This document shows positions 23,018 through 30,175 of a DNA stretch of 33,383 nt, piece after piece (within the stretch, counting starts at the first letter, position 1; every line of letters begins with the position of its first letter). Position numbers and translations under genes: made by a program. Source of the DNA: Susulua sp964590995 (GTDB lineage Bacteria; Omnitrophota; Gorgyraeia; Duberdicusellales; 4484-171); the NCBI GenBank assembly GCA_964590995.1, contig CAZPYY010000005.1, positions 1-33,383 on the forward strand, read 5' to 3'. A model generated the notes under the pieces. It saw only the letters and a list, made by a program, of their open reading frames with translations. It was not told where the DNA came from and did not search any database.

Positions 23018-23068
23018 ACCATCCTTGCACACCGAGTGTGCAAGGATGGTATTTATCCCGCCTCGGGA
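23018..23068 (-). other. Two adjacent hairpins just after recO
   Basis: Positions 23018-23032 (ACCATCCTTGCACAC) and 23036-23050 form a perfect 15-bp stem with a CGA loop on the plus strand. Next to it, 23056-23060/23064-23068 (TCCCG/CGGGA) forms a 5-bp stem. Both lie 24 to 75 nt after the recO stop. They may end or protect the recO transcript; there is no clear T-run, so a REP-type repeat is equally possible. Confidence 0.6.
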
Positions 23069-23091
23069 GTACTTAACTTACACAGGATATT

Positions 23092-23853
23092 TTATGGTAC
23101 TTGAGAAACTAGCTCTGAGGAGACCGGAAAAAAATCAGAATTAATCAAATCATTAAAATCAAAGTGGTAAGCAAGAAACCTTCCTAAAATATAAAAAATC
23201 TCTTCTTCGCAACTCTTAGTAACCTTAAGCCGGCTGGTAAGAGGGAAATCAGCCATCTGGATGTAAAGTAGGGAACGGCAGGCTTGTTTACTAATCTTTT
23301 TGGCATCGCTTACTTGGTGAGTACAAACTTTGCAGATGAGCCCCCCCTTAGCTACACTAAAAGAAAACTCATCATCGAGGGCTTTCTGACACTTTAGGCA
23401 ATGGTTAAACTCCGGCTTAAACCCGGCAAGACTTAAAAACTTTATTAAAAATACATAAAGTATCTTAAACTCACGCTCTCGCCCTAAAGAATTTAGACAA
23501 TCATTTATCAGATTAAAAATTTGCATATTGCCATCCCATAAAGGCATGGTCTCATCCAGGAGATTAAAAAGAAGAGCGCCGGCCTTAGCCTTTAATAAAT
23601 CTTCTCTTAAGTAAGCGAAGTCCGAAACTAAATCAGCATGGGAGATAAGCCAGATTTCACTCTTTTTGGGATAAAAAACAAACTCATTAAGAGTGAATAT
23701 ATCTAAGGGAGATGAGAACTCCTTCTTGGGAGTATAAAAACCCTTAAAGATACCCCTTATCTTACCAAAACGGGAGGTATAGAGAGTGGTAATTAGACTT
23801 GTCTCCCTAAAATTATATCGTTTTAAAACAAACCCTAAATCTTTTTCAATCAT
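23092..23853 (-). CDS. recO: DNA repair protein RecO
   Basis: RecO works with RecR and RecF to load RecA on gapped DNA. The 253-residue protein begins with an OB fold (VLKRYNFRETSLITTLYTSRFGKIRGIFKG) and has a zinc-finger region with CLKCQKALDDEFSF followed by ICKVC. Length is normal. Its last codons contain a 16-bp sequence found again 1.5 kb away before queF, so the C-terminus (SSELVSQVP) may have been altered by rearrangement. It follows ybeY by 19 nt. Confidence 0.92.
   Translation of the reverse strand: MIEKDLGFVLKRYNFRETSLITTLYTSRFGKIRGIFKGFYTPKKEFSSPLDIFTLNEFVFYPKKSEIWLISHADLVSDFAYLREDLLKAKAGALLFNLLDETMPLWDGNMQIFNLINDCLNSLGREREFKILYVFLIKFLSLAGFKPEFNHCLKCQKALDDEFSFSVAKGGLICKVCTHQVSDAKKISKQACRSLLYIQMADFPLTSRLKVTKSCEEEIFYILGRFLAYHFDFNDLINSDFFPVSSELVSQVP
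23101..23116. repeat. 16-bp direct repeat, copy 2 (inside the recO 3' end)
   Basis: TTGAGAAACTAGCTCT, identical to 21568-21583. It encodes the C-terminal SELVSQ region of RecO on the minus strand, so the accessory segment lies between two copies of recO-end sequence. Confidence 0.8.
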
Positions 23854-23872
23854 CTAAAACAACTTATCCTAT

Positions 23873-24295
23873 TTATTTAGAGATATTCTTTAAAATCCTC
23901 TCCTGCTCCTTCTCCATGCGCGCTTTCTTAAGCCTGGTGTGATCGTCATATCCTACTAAATGTAGAATACCGTGAATTAGGTAAAGCCTCAGCTCATCTT
24001 GCCACTTACAACCTAATCTTTTAGCCGCATGAGCAGCCTCTTCCACTGAGACTACCACTTCTCCTAAATAATCTGGTTCGAGATCATCAGTTAACGGAAA
24101 GGCTATGACATCAGTAACCGAAGGCTTTTTGAAGTATTTTTTGTTCAGTTTCTTTATCAGAGTGTTGTCAGACAAAAGAATTGATAATTCTTTAGAGGGA
24201 ATATTGAGAAAGACGAGTATTTTCTTTAAGTATTTGTGTAGTTGCTTAAGGTTTACTCTCTTTATTTTTTGCTGATTTATTAATTCTATCTTCAT
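23873..24295 (-). CDS. ybeY: Endoribonuclease YbeY
   Basis: YbeY is a zinc-dependent RNase for 16S rRNA 3'-end maturation and ribosome quality control. The 140-residue protein carries the metal motif HGILHLVGYDDH and the upstream TDVIAFPL segment. Its start overlaps the 3' end of the pgpH-like gene by 50 nt. The phoH-pgpH-ybeY-recO order resembles that in Firmicutes, where era and others sit between ybeY and recO; they are absent here. Confidence 0.95.
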   Translation of the reverse strand: MKIELINQQKIKRVNLKQLHKYLKKILVFLNIPSKELSILLSDNTLIKKLNKKYFKKPSVTDVIAFPLTDDLEPDYLGEVVVSVEEAAHAAKRLGCKWQDELRLYLIHGILHLVGYDDHTRLKKARMEKEQERILKNISK

Positions 24296-25637
24296 CCTTA
24301 GGGTAATTTATGCGGGTATGAAAAATGGCATTTAAAATACGGATAAAACTTTGTGTGATCTTCTCCAACTCTTTTAAGGTGAGGTTACTTTCGTCTAACT
24401 CCCCTTCCATAAACCTCCTCTTAACCACCTCTCGAACCATCTCTTCTATTCTTGAGGGGTTAGGCTCCTCAAGAGTCCTTGATAAAGCCTCGATAGCATC
24501 AGCTAAGGCTACAATAGCTATCTCTTTAATCTGAGGCTTAGGCCCGGGGTAACGATATTCTTCTTCGTGTTTACCTTCGGGCTCTAATTCTTTAGCCCGT
24601 TGGTAGAAGTAATAAACAAGAGTCCGGCCGTGGTGTTGAGATATAAAATCAATTATCTTAGGATTAAGATGGTGCTTAACTGCCAGCTCTACTCCATCCT
24701 TTACATGGTTAAAGATGATTAGTTTGCTCATTGATGGCTTTAAATTCTTATGCACATCTTTATAGTTTACTAAATTCTCCACAAAGTAATCAGGCTTAAT
24801 CATCTTACCAATATCATGATAATAAGCACCTACCCGAGCTAGAAGAGAGTTAGCACCAATTGACTCTGCAGCTGCCTCACTTAAATTAGCTACCACTAAT
24901 GAATGTTGGTAGGTCCCGGGAGCTTCAAGAATTAACTTACGTAATAAGGGGTGGTTAAAATCAGATAACTCAAGGAGTGAGATATTGGTAACGACCATAA
25001 ATACATACTCAAGGACCGGTAAGATTCCTAATACAATGAAAGAAGATATAACTCCGTTAAAAAGGCAAAGTCTTAATAGGTTAAGGTCTAGGCCGGAGAG
25101 AACAAAGAAACTTTGCTCTCTCTCCATAAGAAAAGCCACAATGAATTGTATCAGACCGGCAAAAAAACCAGCCCGAATTACCTGAAATCTCCTCCTAACT
25201 CGATAAGCTAACATTCCGGCAATTAAAGAGCCGGCAAACAGACTGATGCCTACATTGAAATTACCGCCATCTATGCTCGCACTTAAAAAGGAGATAAAGA
25301 AAGCGAAGATGAAAGAAAACTCTAAATTATTAAATAAAAGGGTAATTAGCATTACAAAGCCAATAGCAGCAATTCCATATCCGGATATTTTGAAGGTAAC
25401 TGCAGTAAGCAGAGGTATTAAAATTGCTATTACCCCTAAGATCGAGAGATCTAGGTACGAAGGTATATTATCTAATCTTCTAACAAACTTAGCATAGATA
25501 AAGAGAATCAGAGCTATAATCAGAAGAGAGAAATCTATAGCGTAGATAAAAAAGATAAGACCTACGATAGCAAAAAATACCAAACCGATAAATAGATTGC
25601 TAGGGCTAATTTCCTTTCCGGCTATAGAAATTTTCAT
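24246..25637 (-). CDS. PgpH-type membrane HD phosphodiesterase lacking the extracellular sensor
   Basis: The 463-residue protein has about eight hydrophobic segments in its first 220 residues, then a cytoplasmic HD domain (HSLVVANLSEAAAE, YYHDIGKM, FISQHHGRTLVYYFYQRA, YRYPGPKPQIKE and a late FHTRINYP). These match the HD domain of PgpH, a c-di-AMP phosphodiesterase. Typical PgpH proteins exceed 700 residues because of a large extracellular 7TMR-HDED domain before the membrane helices; that part is absent here. Its start overlaps phoH by 32 nt. c-di-AMP as substrate is an inference. Confidence 0.88.
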   Translation of the reverse strand: MKISIAGKEISPSNLFIGLVFFAIVGLIFFIYAIDFSLLIIALILFIYAKFVRRLDNIPSYLDLSILGVIAILIPLLTAVTFKISGYGIAAIGFVMLITLLFNNLEFSFIFAFFISFLSASIDGGNFNVGISLFAGSLIAGMLAYRVRRRFQVIRAGFFAGLIQFIVAFLMEREQSFFVLSGLDLNLLRLCLFNGVISSFIVLGILPVLEYVFMVVTNISLLELSDFNHPLLRKLILEAPGTYQHSLVVANLSEAAAESIGANSLLARVGAYYHDIGKMIKPDYFVENLVNYKDVHKNLKPSMSKLIIFNHVKDGVELAVKHHLNPKIIDFISQHHGRTLVYYFYQRAKELEPEGKHEEEYRYPGPKPQIKEIAIVALADAIEALSRTLEEPNPSRIEEMVREVVKRRFMEGELDESNLTLKELEKITQSFIRILNAIFHTRINYPKDEDRINKSAKNKESKP

Positions 25638-26586
25638 AAGCTTGGATTATTTTTTGGATCAAAGGATGTCGAACTACATCCTTCTTCCCTAAATTAATAA
25701 ATTGTATACCCTTTATGGTTCCTAAGATATCAATCGCCTCCCTTAGACCTGCTGGCTTACCGCCAGGAAGATCGCTCTGAGTTATATCCCCGGTGATTAC
25801 AGTCTTAGAATCAAAGCCTAAGCGAGTAAGAAACATTCTTAGCTGTTCTGAGGTACAATTCTGAGCTTCATCTAAAACAACAAAAGCATTATTAAGAGTT
25901 CTACCCCGCATATAAGCTAAAGGCACAATCTCAATAACCCCGGTCTCTAAATGCGACTCGATTACCTCTGCCTCCATCATATCGTAAAGAGCATCATACA
26001 AGGGACGAAGATAAGGTTCTAACTTAGCATGCATATCTCCCGGTAAAAACCCTAAAGACTCACCGGCTTCAATTGCTGGCCGGGTCAATATAATCCTACG
26101 CACTTCTTTGTTAATCAAACGATTTATTGCCATAGCCATAGCCAAATAGGTCTTACCAGTTCCGGCTGGACCGATGGAAAAAACTATGTCATGCTTTCGC
26201 ATTGCCTCTATATATTTATTCTGTCCGTCAGTCTTAGGAAAAACAAATTTTTTCCGTGCTGAAGGAACTCTTATTCCAAGCTTACTATTCTCAGCCGGCT
26301 CTTTACTCTTAGGGAAAGAGCTCTTGCGGCTTAGGCTATAGGAATTTAAATATTGGCCTATCTCTTCTTGGTCAAAGACAAAACCCTCTTCACCTAAGGT
26401 AGTAATTTTTTTAAGCAAAGCACTAGCTGCCTCCACCCTTTCTTTACCCCCTTTTAGAAGAATTCCTTCCGGCTTTATTGCTATAGTCACGCTTAATTCC
26501 TTCTCTAAAAATCTTAAATTCTTGTCAGCAACCCCAAAAATATGTTGCAGGCTTGAGATGTCTTCAATAGCGATTATCTTCTGCAT
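25606..26586 (-). CDS. phoH: PhoH-like ATPase
   Basis: The 326-residue protein has an N-terminal KH-like region (about residues 1-80) followed by a P-loop ATPase with Walker A GPAGTGKT and Walker B VVLDEAQNC. The family is linked to RNA metabolism and is usually encoded beside ybeY, as here. The start at 26586 has a weak AGGA upstream. It follows the LysM gene by 21 nt and overlaps the pgpH-like gene. Confidence 0.94.
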   Translation of the reverse strand: MQKIIAIEDISSLQHIFGVADKNLRFLEKELSVTIAIKPEGILLKGGKERVEAASALLKKITTLGEEGFVFDQEEIGQYLNSYSLSRKSSFPKSKEPAENSKLGIRVPSARKKFVFPKTDGQNKYIEAMRKHDIVFSIGPAGTGKTYLAMAMAINRLINKEVRRIILTRPAIEAGESLGFLPGDMHAKLEPYLRPLYDALYDMMEAEVIESHLETGVIEIVPLAYMRGRTLNNAFVVLDEAQNCTSEQLRMFLTRLGFDSKTVITGDITQSDLPGGKPAGLREAIDILGTIKGIQFINLGKKDVVRHPLIQKIIQAYENFYSRKGN

Positions 26587-26607
26587 ACTTATTGATCCTG
26601 CTTACTG

Positions 26608-27117
26608 CTACTTATTCAAAGGAGGAATTAGTAATTCAACTCCTGGATGCAGCTTATCAGGACTCTTCAATACATCTTTATTGGCCTTATAAAGAAAATT
26701 CCACTTTCTTGTTGTTCCGTAAAACTTATGTGAAATCTTCTGCAAGGTGTCATTCTTCTGAACTACATAGTACCGGGTTTCTATTTCCTGAAGCGGTACT
26801 GATTCTTCTTCTGATAGTGCCTCAACAACTTCTATTTTCTGAACTGGGACCTTTGCTTCTACTGCCTCTTCCTTAACTACTTCTTCCTCTGCTGCTTCTT
26901 CCTTAATCTCGCGAGGACCGACTTCCACCTCAACCACTGATATTGTGCGGGTATCTCCCAACCTATTCTCTCTAGGCTCTTCCTTACACTCTCCAGATAA
27001 ACAGCCTCGGTTTCCTTCAACTTCAAGGTCTTTACGAGGTTCCTCCTTGGTATAAGTTCTCATTGTTAAGCATCCGCTTAAAATAATAATGCCAATTAAA
27101 AACCATAACTTCTTCAT
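26608..27117 (-). CDS. LysM-domain lipoprotein
   Basis: The protein has about 169 residues. A short signal segment ends in the lipobox LSGC (Cys16). A long glutamate-rich spacer with two further cysteines (CLSGEC) follows. The last 55 residues form a LysM domain (YVVQKNDTLQKISHKFYGTTRKW onward, ending ELLIP), which binds peptidoglycan. It is probably a membrane- or outer-membrane-anchored cell-wall-binding protein. The ATG at 27117 is chosen over the GTG at 27120 because GAGGGGG lies five bases upstream. The exact function is unknown. Confidence 0.88.
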   Translation of the reverse strand: MKKLWFLIGIIILSGCLTMRTYTKEEPRKDLEVEGNRGCLSGECKEEPRENRLGDTRTISVVEVEVGPREIKEEAAEEEVVKEEAVEAKVPVQKIEVVEALSEEESVPLQEIETRYYVVQKNDTLQKISHKFYGTTRKWNFLYKANKDVLKSPDKLHPGVELLIPPLNK

Positions 27118-27119
27118 CA

Positions 27120-28526
27120 CTACCCCCTCTTTTTACTCTCTTGCTCTTCTTCCTTTATTAGCTTTAAATATAGGTCTTTTAGCTGATCCTCCTTAATATA
27201 AGAAGGTGCATCGCTAAGAAGACAGCTCCCTTTCTGAGTTTTAGGAAAAGCAATTACATCCCGGATGCTCTCAGAACCACTTATTATAGCATACATTCTA
27301 TCCAGACCAAACGCAATCCCGCCATGAGGAGGAACGCCATATTTAAATGAACGCAGAAGAAATCCAAACTTCTTTTCAGCCTCTTCCTTAGATATGCCTA
27401 GAATCTGAAAAATCTGCTTCTGCAAGCTAGAAGAGTGAATCCTTATTGAACCACTAGCAATCTCTGCTCCATTTAAAATCAGATCATAAGAACGGGCTTT
27501 TATCTTGGATAAATCCCCTTTATCCAAATTAGGGATATCCTCTTCTCTAGGAGATGTAAATGGGTGATGGCAAGATTGCCATCGCCTCTCTATATTATCA
27601 TATTCAAATAAAGGAAAATCAGTTATCCAGAGAAAGCGATAATCACCTTCTCCGATATCAGGTTTGTCCGTTCCATATTTCTCTATTGCCTCCCGGTGAG
27701 ATAAACGTAAGAAAGGTATTTTTATTTTTACTCCTAAGCACTTAGAAAAAACATCAGCAATCATATTCTCGGTTAAAGAATAAATATCTTCTTCCTCGAG
27801 AAAAGACAACTCCATATCCAATTGGGTAAATTCTGGTTGCCGGTCTTTTCTTAAATCCTCATCACGAAAACAACGTACAATCTGGTAATATTTATCTATA
27901 CCGCTAACCATTAAAATCTGTTTAAAAAGCTGCGGTGACTGAGGCAGGGCATAGAACTTATTTGGCTGCTGCCGGCAAGGAACCAGATAATCCCGGGCTC
28001 CTTCAGGTGTAGACTTGGTAAGAAAAGGAGTTTCTATCTCTAAAAACTCTTTGGTATTAAGGAAATCTCTAAAACCCTGGCTTAACTTATGGCGTAAGAT
28101 TAATTTCTGATAAACCGGAGCTCTTCTTAAATCAAGATATCGATGCCTTAGACGGATTTCCTCGCCGACCTCTATAGTATCTTCAACATTAAAGGGTAGA
28201 TCTTGCGCCCCACTTAAAATATCTAATTCTTGAGCTTCAATTTCAATAAGACCCGTAGAAATCTTAGGGTTCTCGGTCTTTTTTGGCCGATGGTTAACTA
28301 CGCCCTTAATCTTTATTACATCCTCATTTCTTAACTTCTTTGCCAACTCATAAGTAGCTGCATTTGGTTTAGGCAAGAAGATTACCTGGGTAATACCATA
28401 CCTATCTCTTAAATCAATAAAAATAAGTTTACCGTGATCGCGACGTGAAGCTACCCAACCACACAAGGTTACTTCTTTGCCTACCATTTTCTCTGCCAAC
28501 TGGCCACAAGTATGTGTACGCAACAT
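27120..28526 (-). CDS. aspS: Aspartyl-tRNA synthetase lacking the GAD insertion domain
   Basis: The protein (about 468 residues) has an N-terminal OB-fold anticodon-binding domain (LCGWVASRRDHGKLIFIDLRD) and the class II motifs (RHRYLDLRR, FRDEDLRKDRQPEFTQLDME, GIAFGLDRMYAI). Bacterial AspRS usually has about 590 residues because a GAD domain follows YG(T/S)DKPD. Here YGTDKPD (284-290) runs within nine residues into FLWITDFPLFEYD, so that domain is gone. His31 resembles non-discriminating AspRS, which also makes Asp-tRNA-Asn, but residue 83 is Lys, as in discriminating forms. The start at 28526 is set by AGGAG seven bases upstream. Confidence 0.93.
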   Translation of the reverse strand: MLRTHTCGQLAEKMVGKEVTLCGWVASRRDHGKLIFIDLRDRYGITQVIFLPKPNAATYELAKKLRNEDVIKIKGVVNHRPKKTENPKISTGLIEIEAQELDILSGAQDLPFNVEDTIEVGEEIRLRHRYLDLRRAPVYQKLILRHKLSQGFRDFLNTKEFLEIETPFLTKSTPEGARDYLVPCRQQPNKFYALPQSPQLFKQILMVSGIDKYYQIVRCFRDEDLRKDRQPEFTQLDMELSFLEEEDIYSLTENMIADVFSKCLGVKIKIPFLRLSHREAIEKYGTDKPDIGEGDYRFLWITDFPLFEYDNIERRWQSCHHPFTSPREEDIPNLDKGDLSKIKARSYDLILNGAEIASGSIRIHSSSLQKQIFQILGISKEEAEKKFGFLLRSFKYGVPPHGGIAFGLDRMYAIISGSESIRDVIAFPKTQKGSCLLSDAPSYIKEDQLKDLYLKLIKEEEQESKKRG

Positions 28527-28530
28527 TTCT

Positions 28531-29790
28531 TTACTCCTTAGGTTTAAATCTAGCAAGAAAATTCTCTAACCTTATATCCTCTTGAGTTGAGTCTTGCATA
28601 TTTTTTAGGACTAAATACCCAGTTTTATATTTATCCTCAGCTAAAAGCACAACATATTTTGCACCTTTTTTATGAGCAATTCGTAGCTGTGTTTTTAAAG
28701 ACTTGTCGCAATAATCAAAATCGACGCTTATTCCTTTCTCTCTTAATTTATTTAGAAAATAAAAGCCTTCCTTAATCAATGATCTGTTGTCAACAGCGAT
28801 AAAATAATCTAACTTCTGCTTTTTCTTTAATTCGCCTAGACTTAAAAGAATACGCTCCACTCCTAAGGCAAAGCCAATAGCCGGTTTGCTAGGACCTCCT
28901 AAAGATTCAACTAAATTATTATATCTTCCTCCGGCTCCAATTGTATCTTGAGAACCTAAACCTGGAGCAGTAATTTCAAAAACAGTATTAGTATAGTAAT
29001 CAAGTCCGCGGACTAAAAAAGTACTGAGCTTGTAACCTATGCCTGAATCATCAAGTATTTTTAATACATCTTTAAATTCTTTCTTGCACGCATCACAAAG
29101 ATAATTCTTCATCGGATTTGCAGCTTGAGTAACCCAAGTCCTGGCTATTGATTTACATTGATCCTTTTTACAATCCAAAACTCTTAAAGGGTTCTTATAC
29201 GCCCTCCTATTACAATCCTCACAGAGATTATCTTTATCTTGCAAAACCCCTTCTTTAACAATTTTAGCAAACTTGTCTTTATCGGTTTTACACCCTAAAG
29301 AATTAATCCATAAAGTTTTATCTTTAATCCCTATTGCCTCTAATATTTTTAAACTTAAATTAATCATTTCAGCATCTAAATAAGCATTGTTTGAGCCTAT
29401 AGCCTCGGCACCAATGTGATGAAATTGACGCAACCTCCCCTTCTGCGGCCTCTCACCCCTAAACATAGGGCCTATATAAAAAAACTTATGGAAATCACTT
29501 TTTTTATGGAGTGAATTTTGAAGGTAATACCTTATTACTTGAGCTGTTCCTTCAGGGCGAAGTACTATATCCTTGCCCTCAATCTTAAACATCTGTCGTT
29601 CGACAATATCAGTGGTCTCGCCTACACCTTTGATAAATAAATCCTTCTCCTCTAAAATAGGCAGGATGATTTCTTTATAGTTAAAAACTTTAAAAATACC
29701 TTTTGCCTTCTCGATTATCTCTCCAAAGGCCAGGCTCTCAGAGGGACTAAAGTCAGACATTCCACGAATACCAGAGTAAATTTTTCTCAC
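28531..29790 (-). CDS. hisS: Histidyl-tRNA synthetase
   Basis: HisS charges tRNA-His. The protein has about 419 residues with class II motifs: VLRPEGTAQVIRYY (motif 2 region begins), FYIGPMFRGERPQKGRLRQFHHIGAE, LVRGLDYYTNTVFE (His-binding) and GFALGVERILLSL (motif 3). A cysteine-rich insertion (CEDC, CKKDQC, CDACKKEF) lies in the middle, as in several bacterial HisRS. The start is a GTG at 29790 with AGGAGG nine bases upstream. The gene ends four bases before aspS, the common hisS-aspS order. Confidence 0.95.
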   Translation of the reverse strand: MRKIYSGIRGMSDFSPSESLAFGEIIEKAKGIFKVFNYKEIILPILEEKDLFIKGVGETTDIVERQMFKIEGKDIVLRPEGTAQVIRYYLQNSLHKKSDFHKFFYIGPMFRGERPQKGRLRQFHHIGAEAIGSNNAYLDAEMINLSLKILEAIGIKDKTLWINSLGCKTDKDKFAKIVKEGVLQDKDNLCEDCNRRAYKNPLRVLDCKKDQCKSIARTWVTQAANPMKNYLCDACKKEFKDVLKILDDSGIGYKLSTFLVRGLDYYTNTVFEITAPGLGSQDTIGAGGRYNNLVESLGGPSKPAIGFALGVERILLSLGELKKKQKLDYFIAVDNRSLIKEGFYFLNKLREKGISVDFDYCDKSLKTQLRIAHKKGAKYVVLLAEDKYKTGYLVLKNMQDSTQEDIRLENFLARFKPKE

Positions 29791-29867
29791 TCTAACTTTC
29801 CTCCTGTTAATTTTAGGCAAGTTAACTTTAGGGGGAAGATAATGGGGTTCATCCTAAACAGATGAGG

Positions 29868-30140
29868 CTATTTTATCTGCTTCTTCATCTCCAGGCCAGG
29901 TTTAAAAGCAACGATGCGTCTCTCAGGAACAGGCACGACTTCGCCAGTTTTGGGGTTTCTGCCGATTCTCTTTTTTCTCTTCTTAACCTGGAATACCCCA
30001 AAATTCCTAAGTTCGATTCTTTTGCCAGCCTTTAAGGCCGCAAATATAGCATCAAATGTCCGTTGCACAACCTCTTTGACCACAACCTGTTTTATCCGGG
30101 TGTCCTGGCTAATCTTTAGAACTATATCTCTTTTTCTCAT
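29868..30140 (-). CDS. HU/IHF-family DNA-binding protein
   Basis: The 90-residue basic protein is a histone-like DNA-binding protein. It shows the family signature from about residue 46 (NFGVFQVKKRKKRIGRNPKTG), with the DNA-intercalating arm around NPKTGEVVPVPERR. Homodimer HU or an IHF subunit cannot be told apart here. The ATG at 30140 lacks a Shine-Dalgarno, and a promoter at 30147-30175 places the transcript start at the ATG, which suggests a leaderless message. It lies between dnaE and hisS. Confidence 0.93.
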   Translation of the reverse strand: MRKRDIVLKISQDTRIKQVVVKEVVQRTFDAIFAALKAGKRIELRNFGVFQVKKRKKRIGRNPKTGEVVPVPERRIVAFKPGLEMKKQIK

Positions 30141-30146
30141 GGTTTA

Positions 30147-30175
30147 AGTCTATCACCCCCAAATTAAAGTGTCAA
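30147..30175 (-). promoter_or_regulatory. Promoter for the HU/IHF gene (leaderless)
   Basis: On the minus strand a perfect TTGACA (30175-30170, inside the last codons of dnaE) is followed by a 17-bp spacer and TAGACT (30152-30147). Only six bases separate the -10 from the ATG, so transcription would start at the ATG itself. Confidence 0.6.

Noticed and set aside
28527..28556. Longer start for aspS (ten more residues)
   Set aside because: It would overlap hisS, and the AGGAG ribosome-binding site fits the ATG at 28526.
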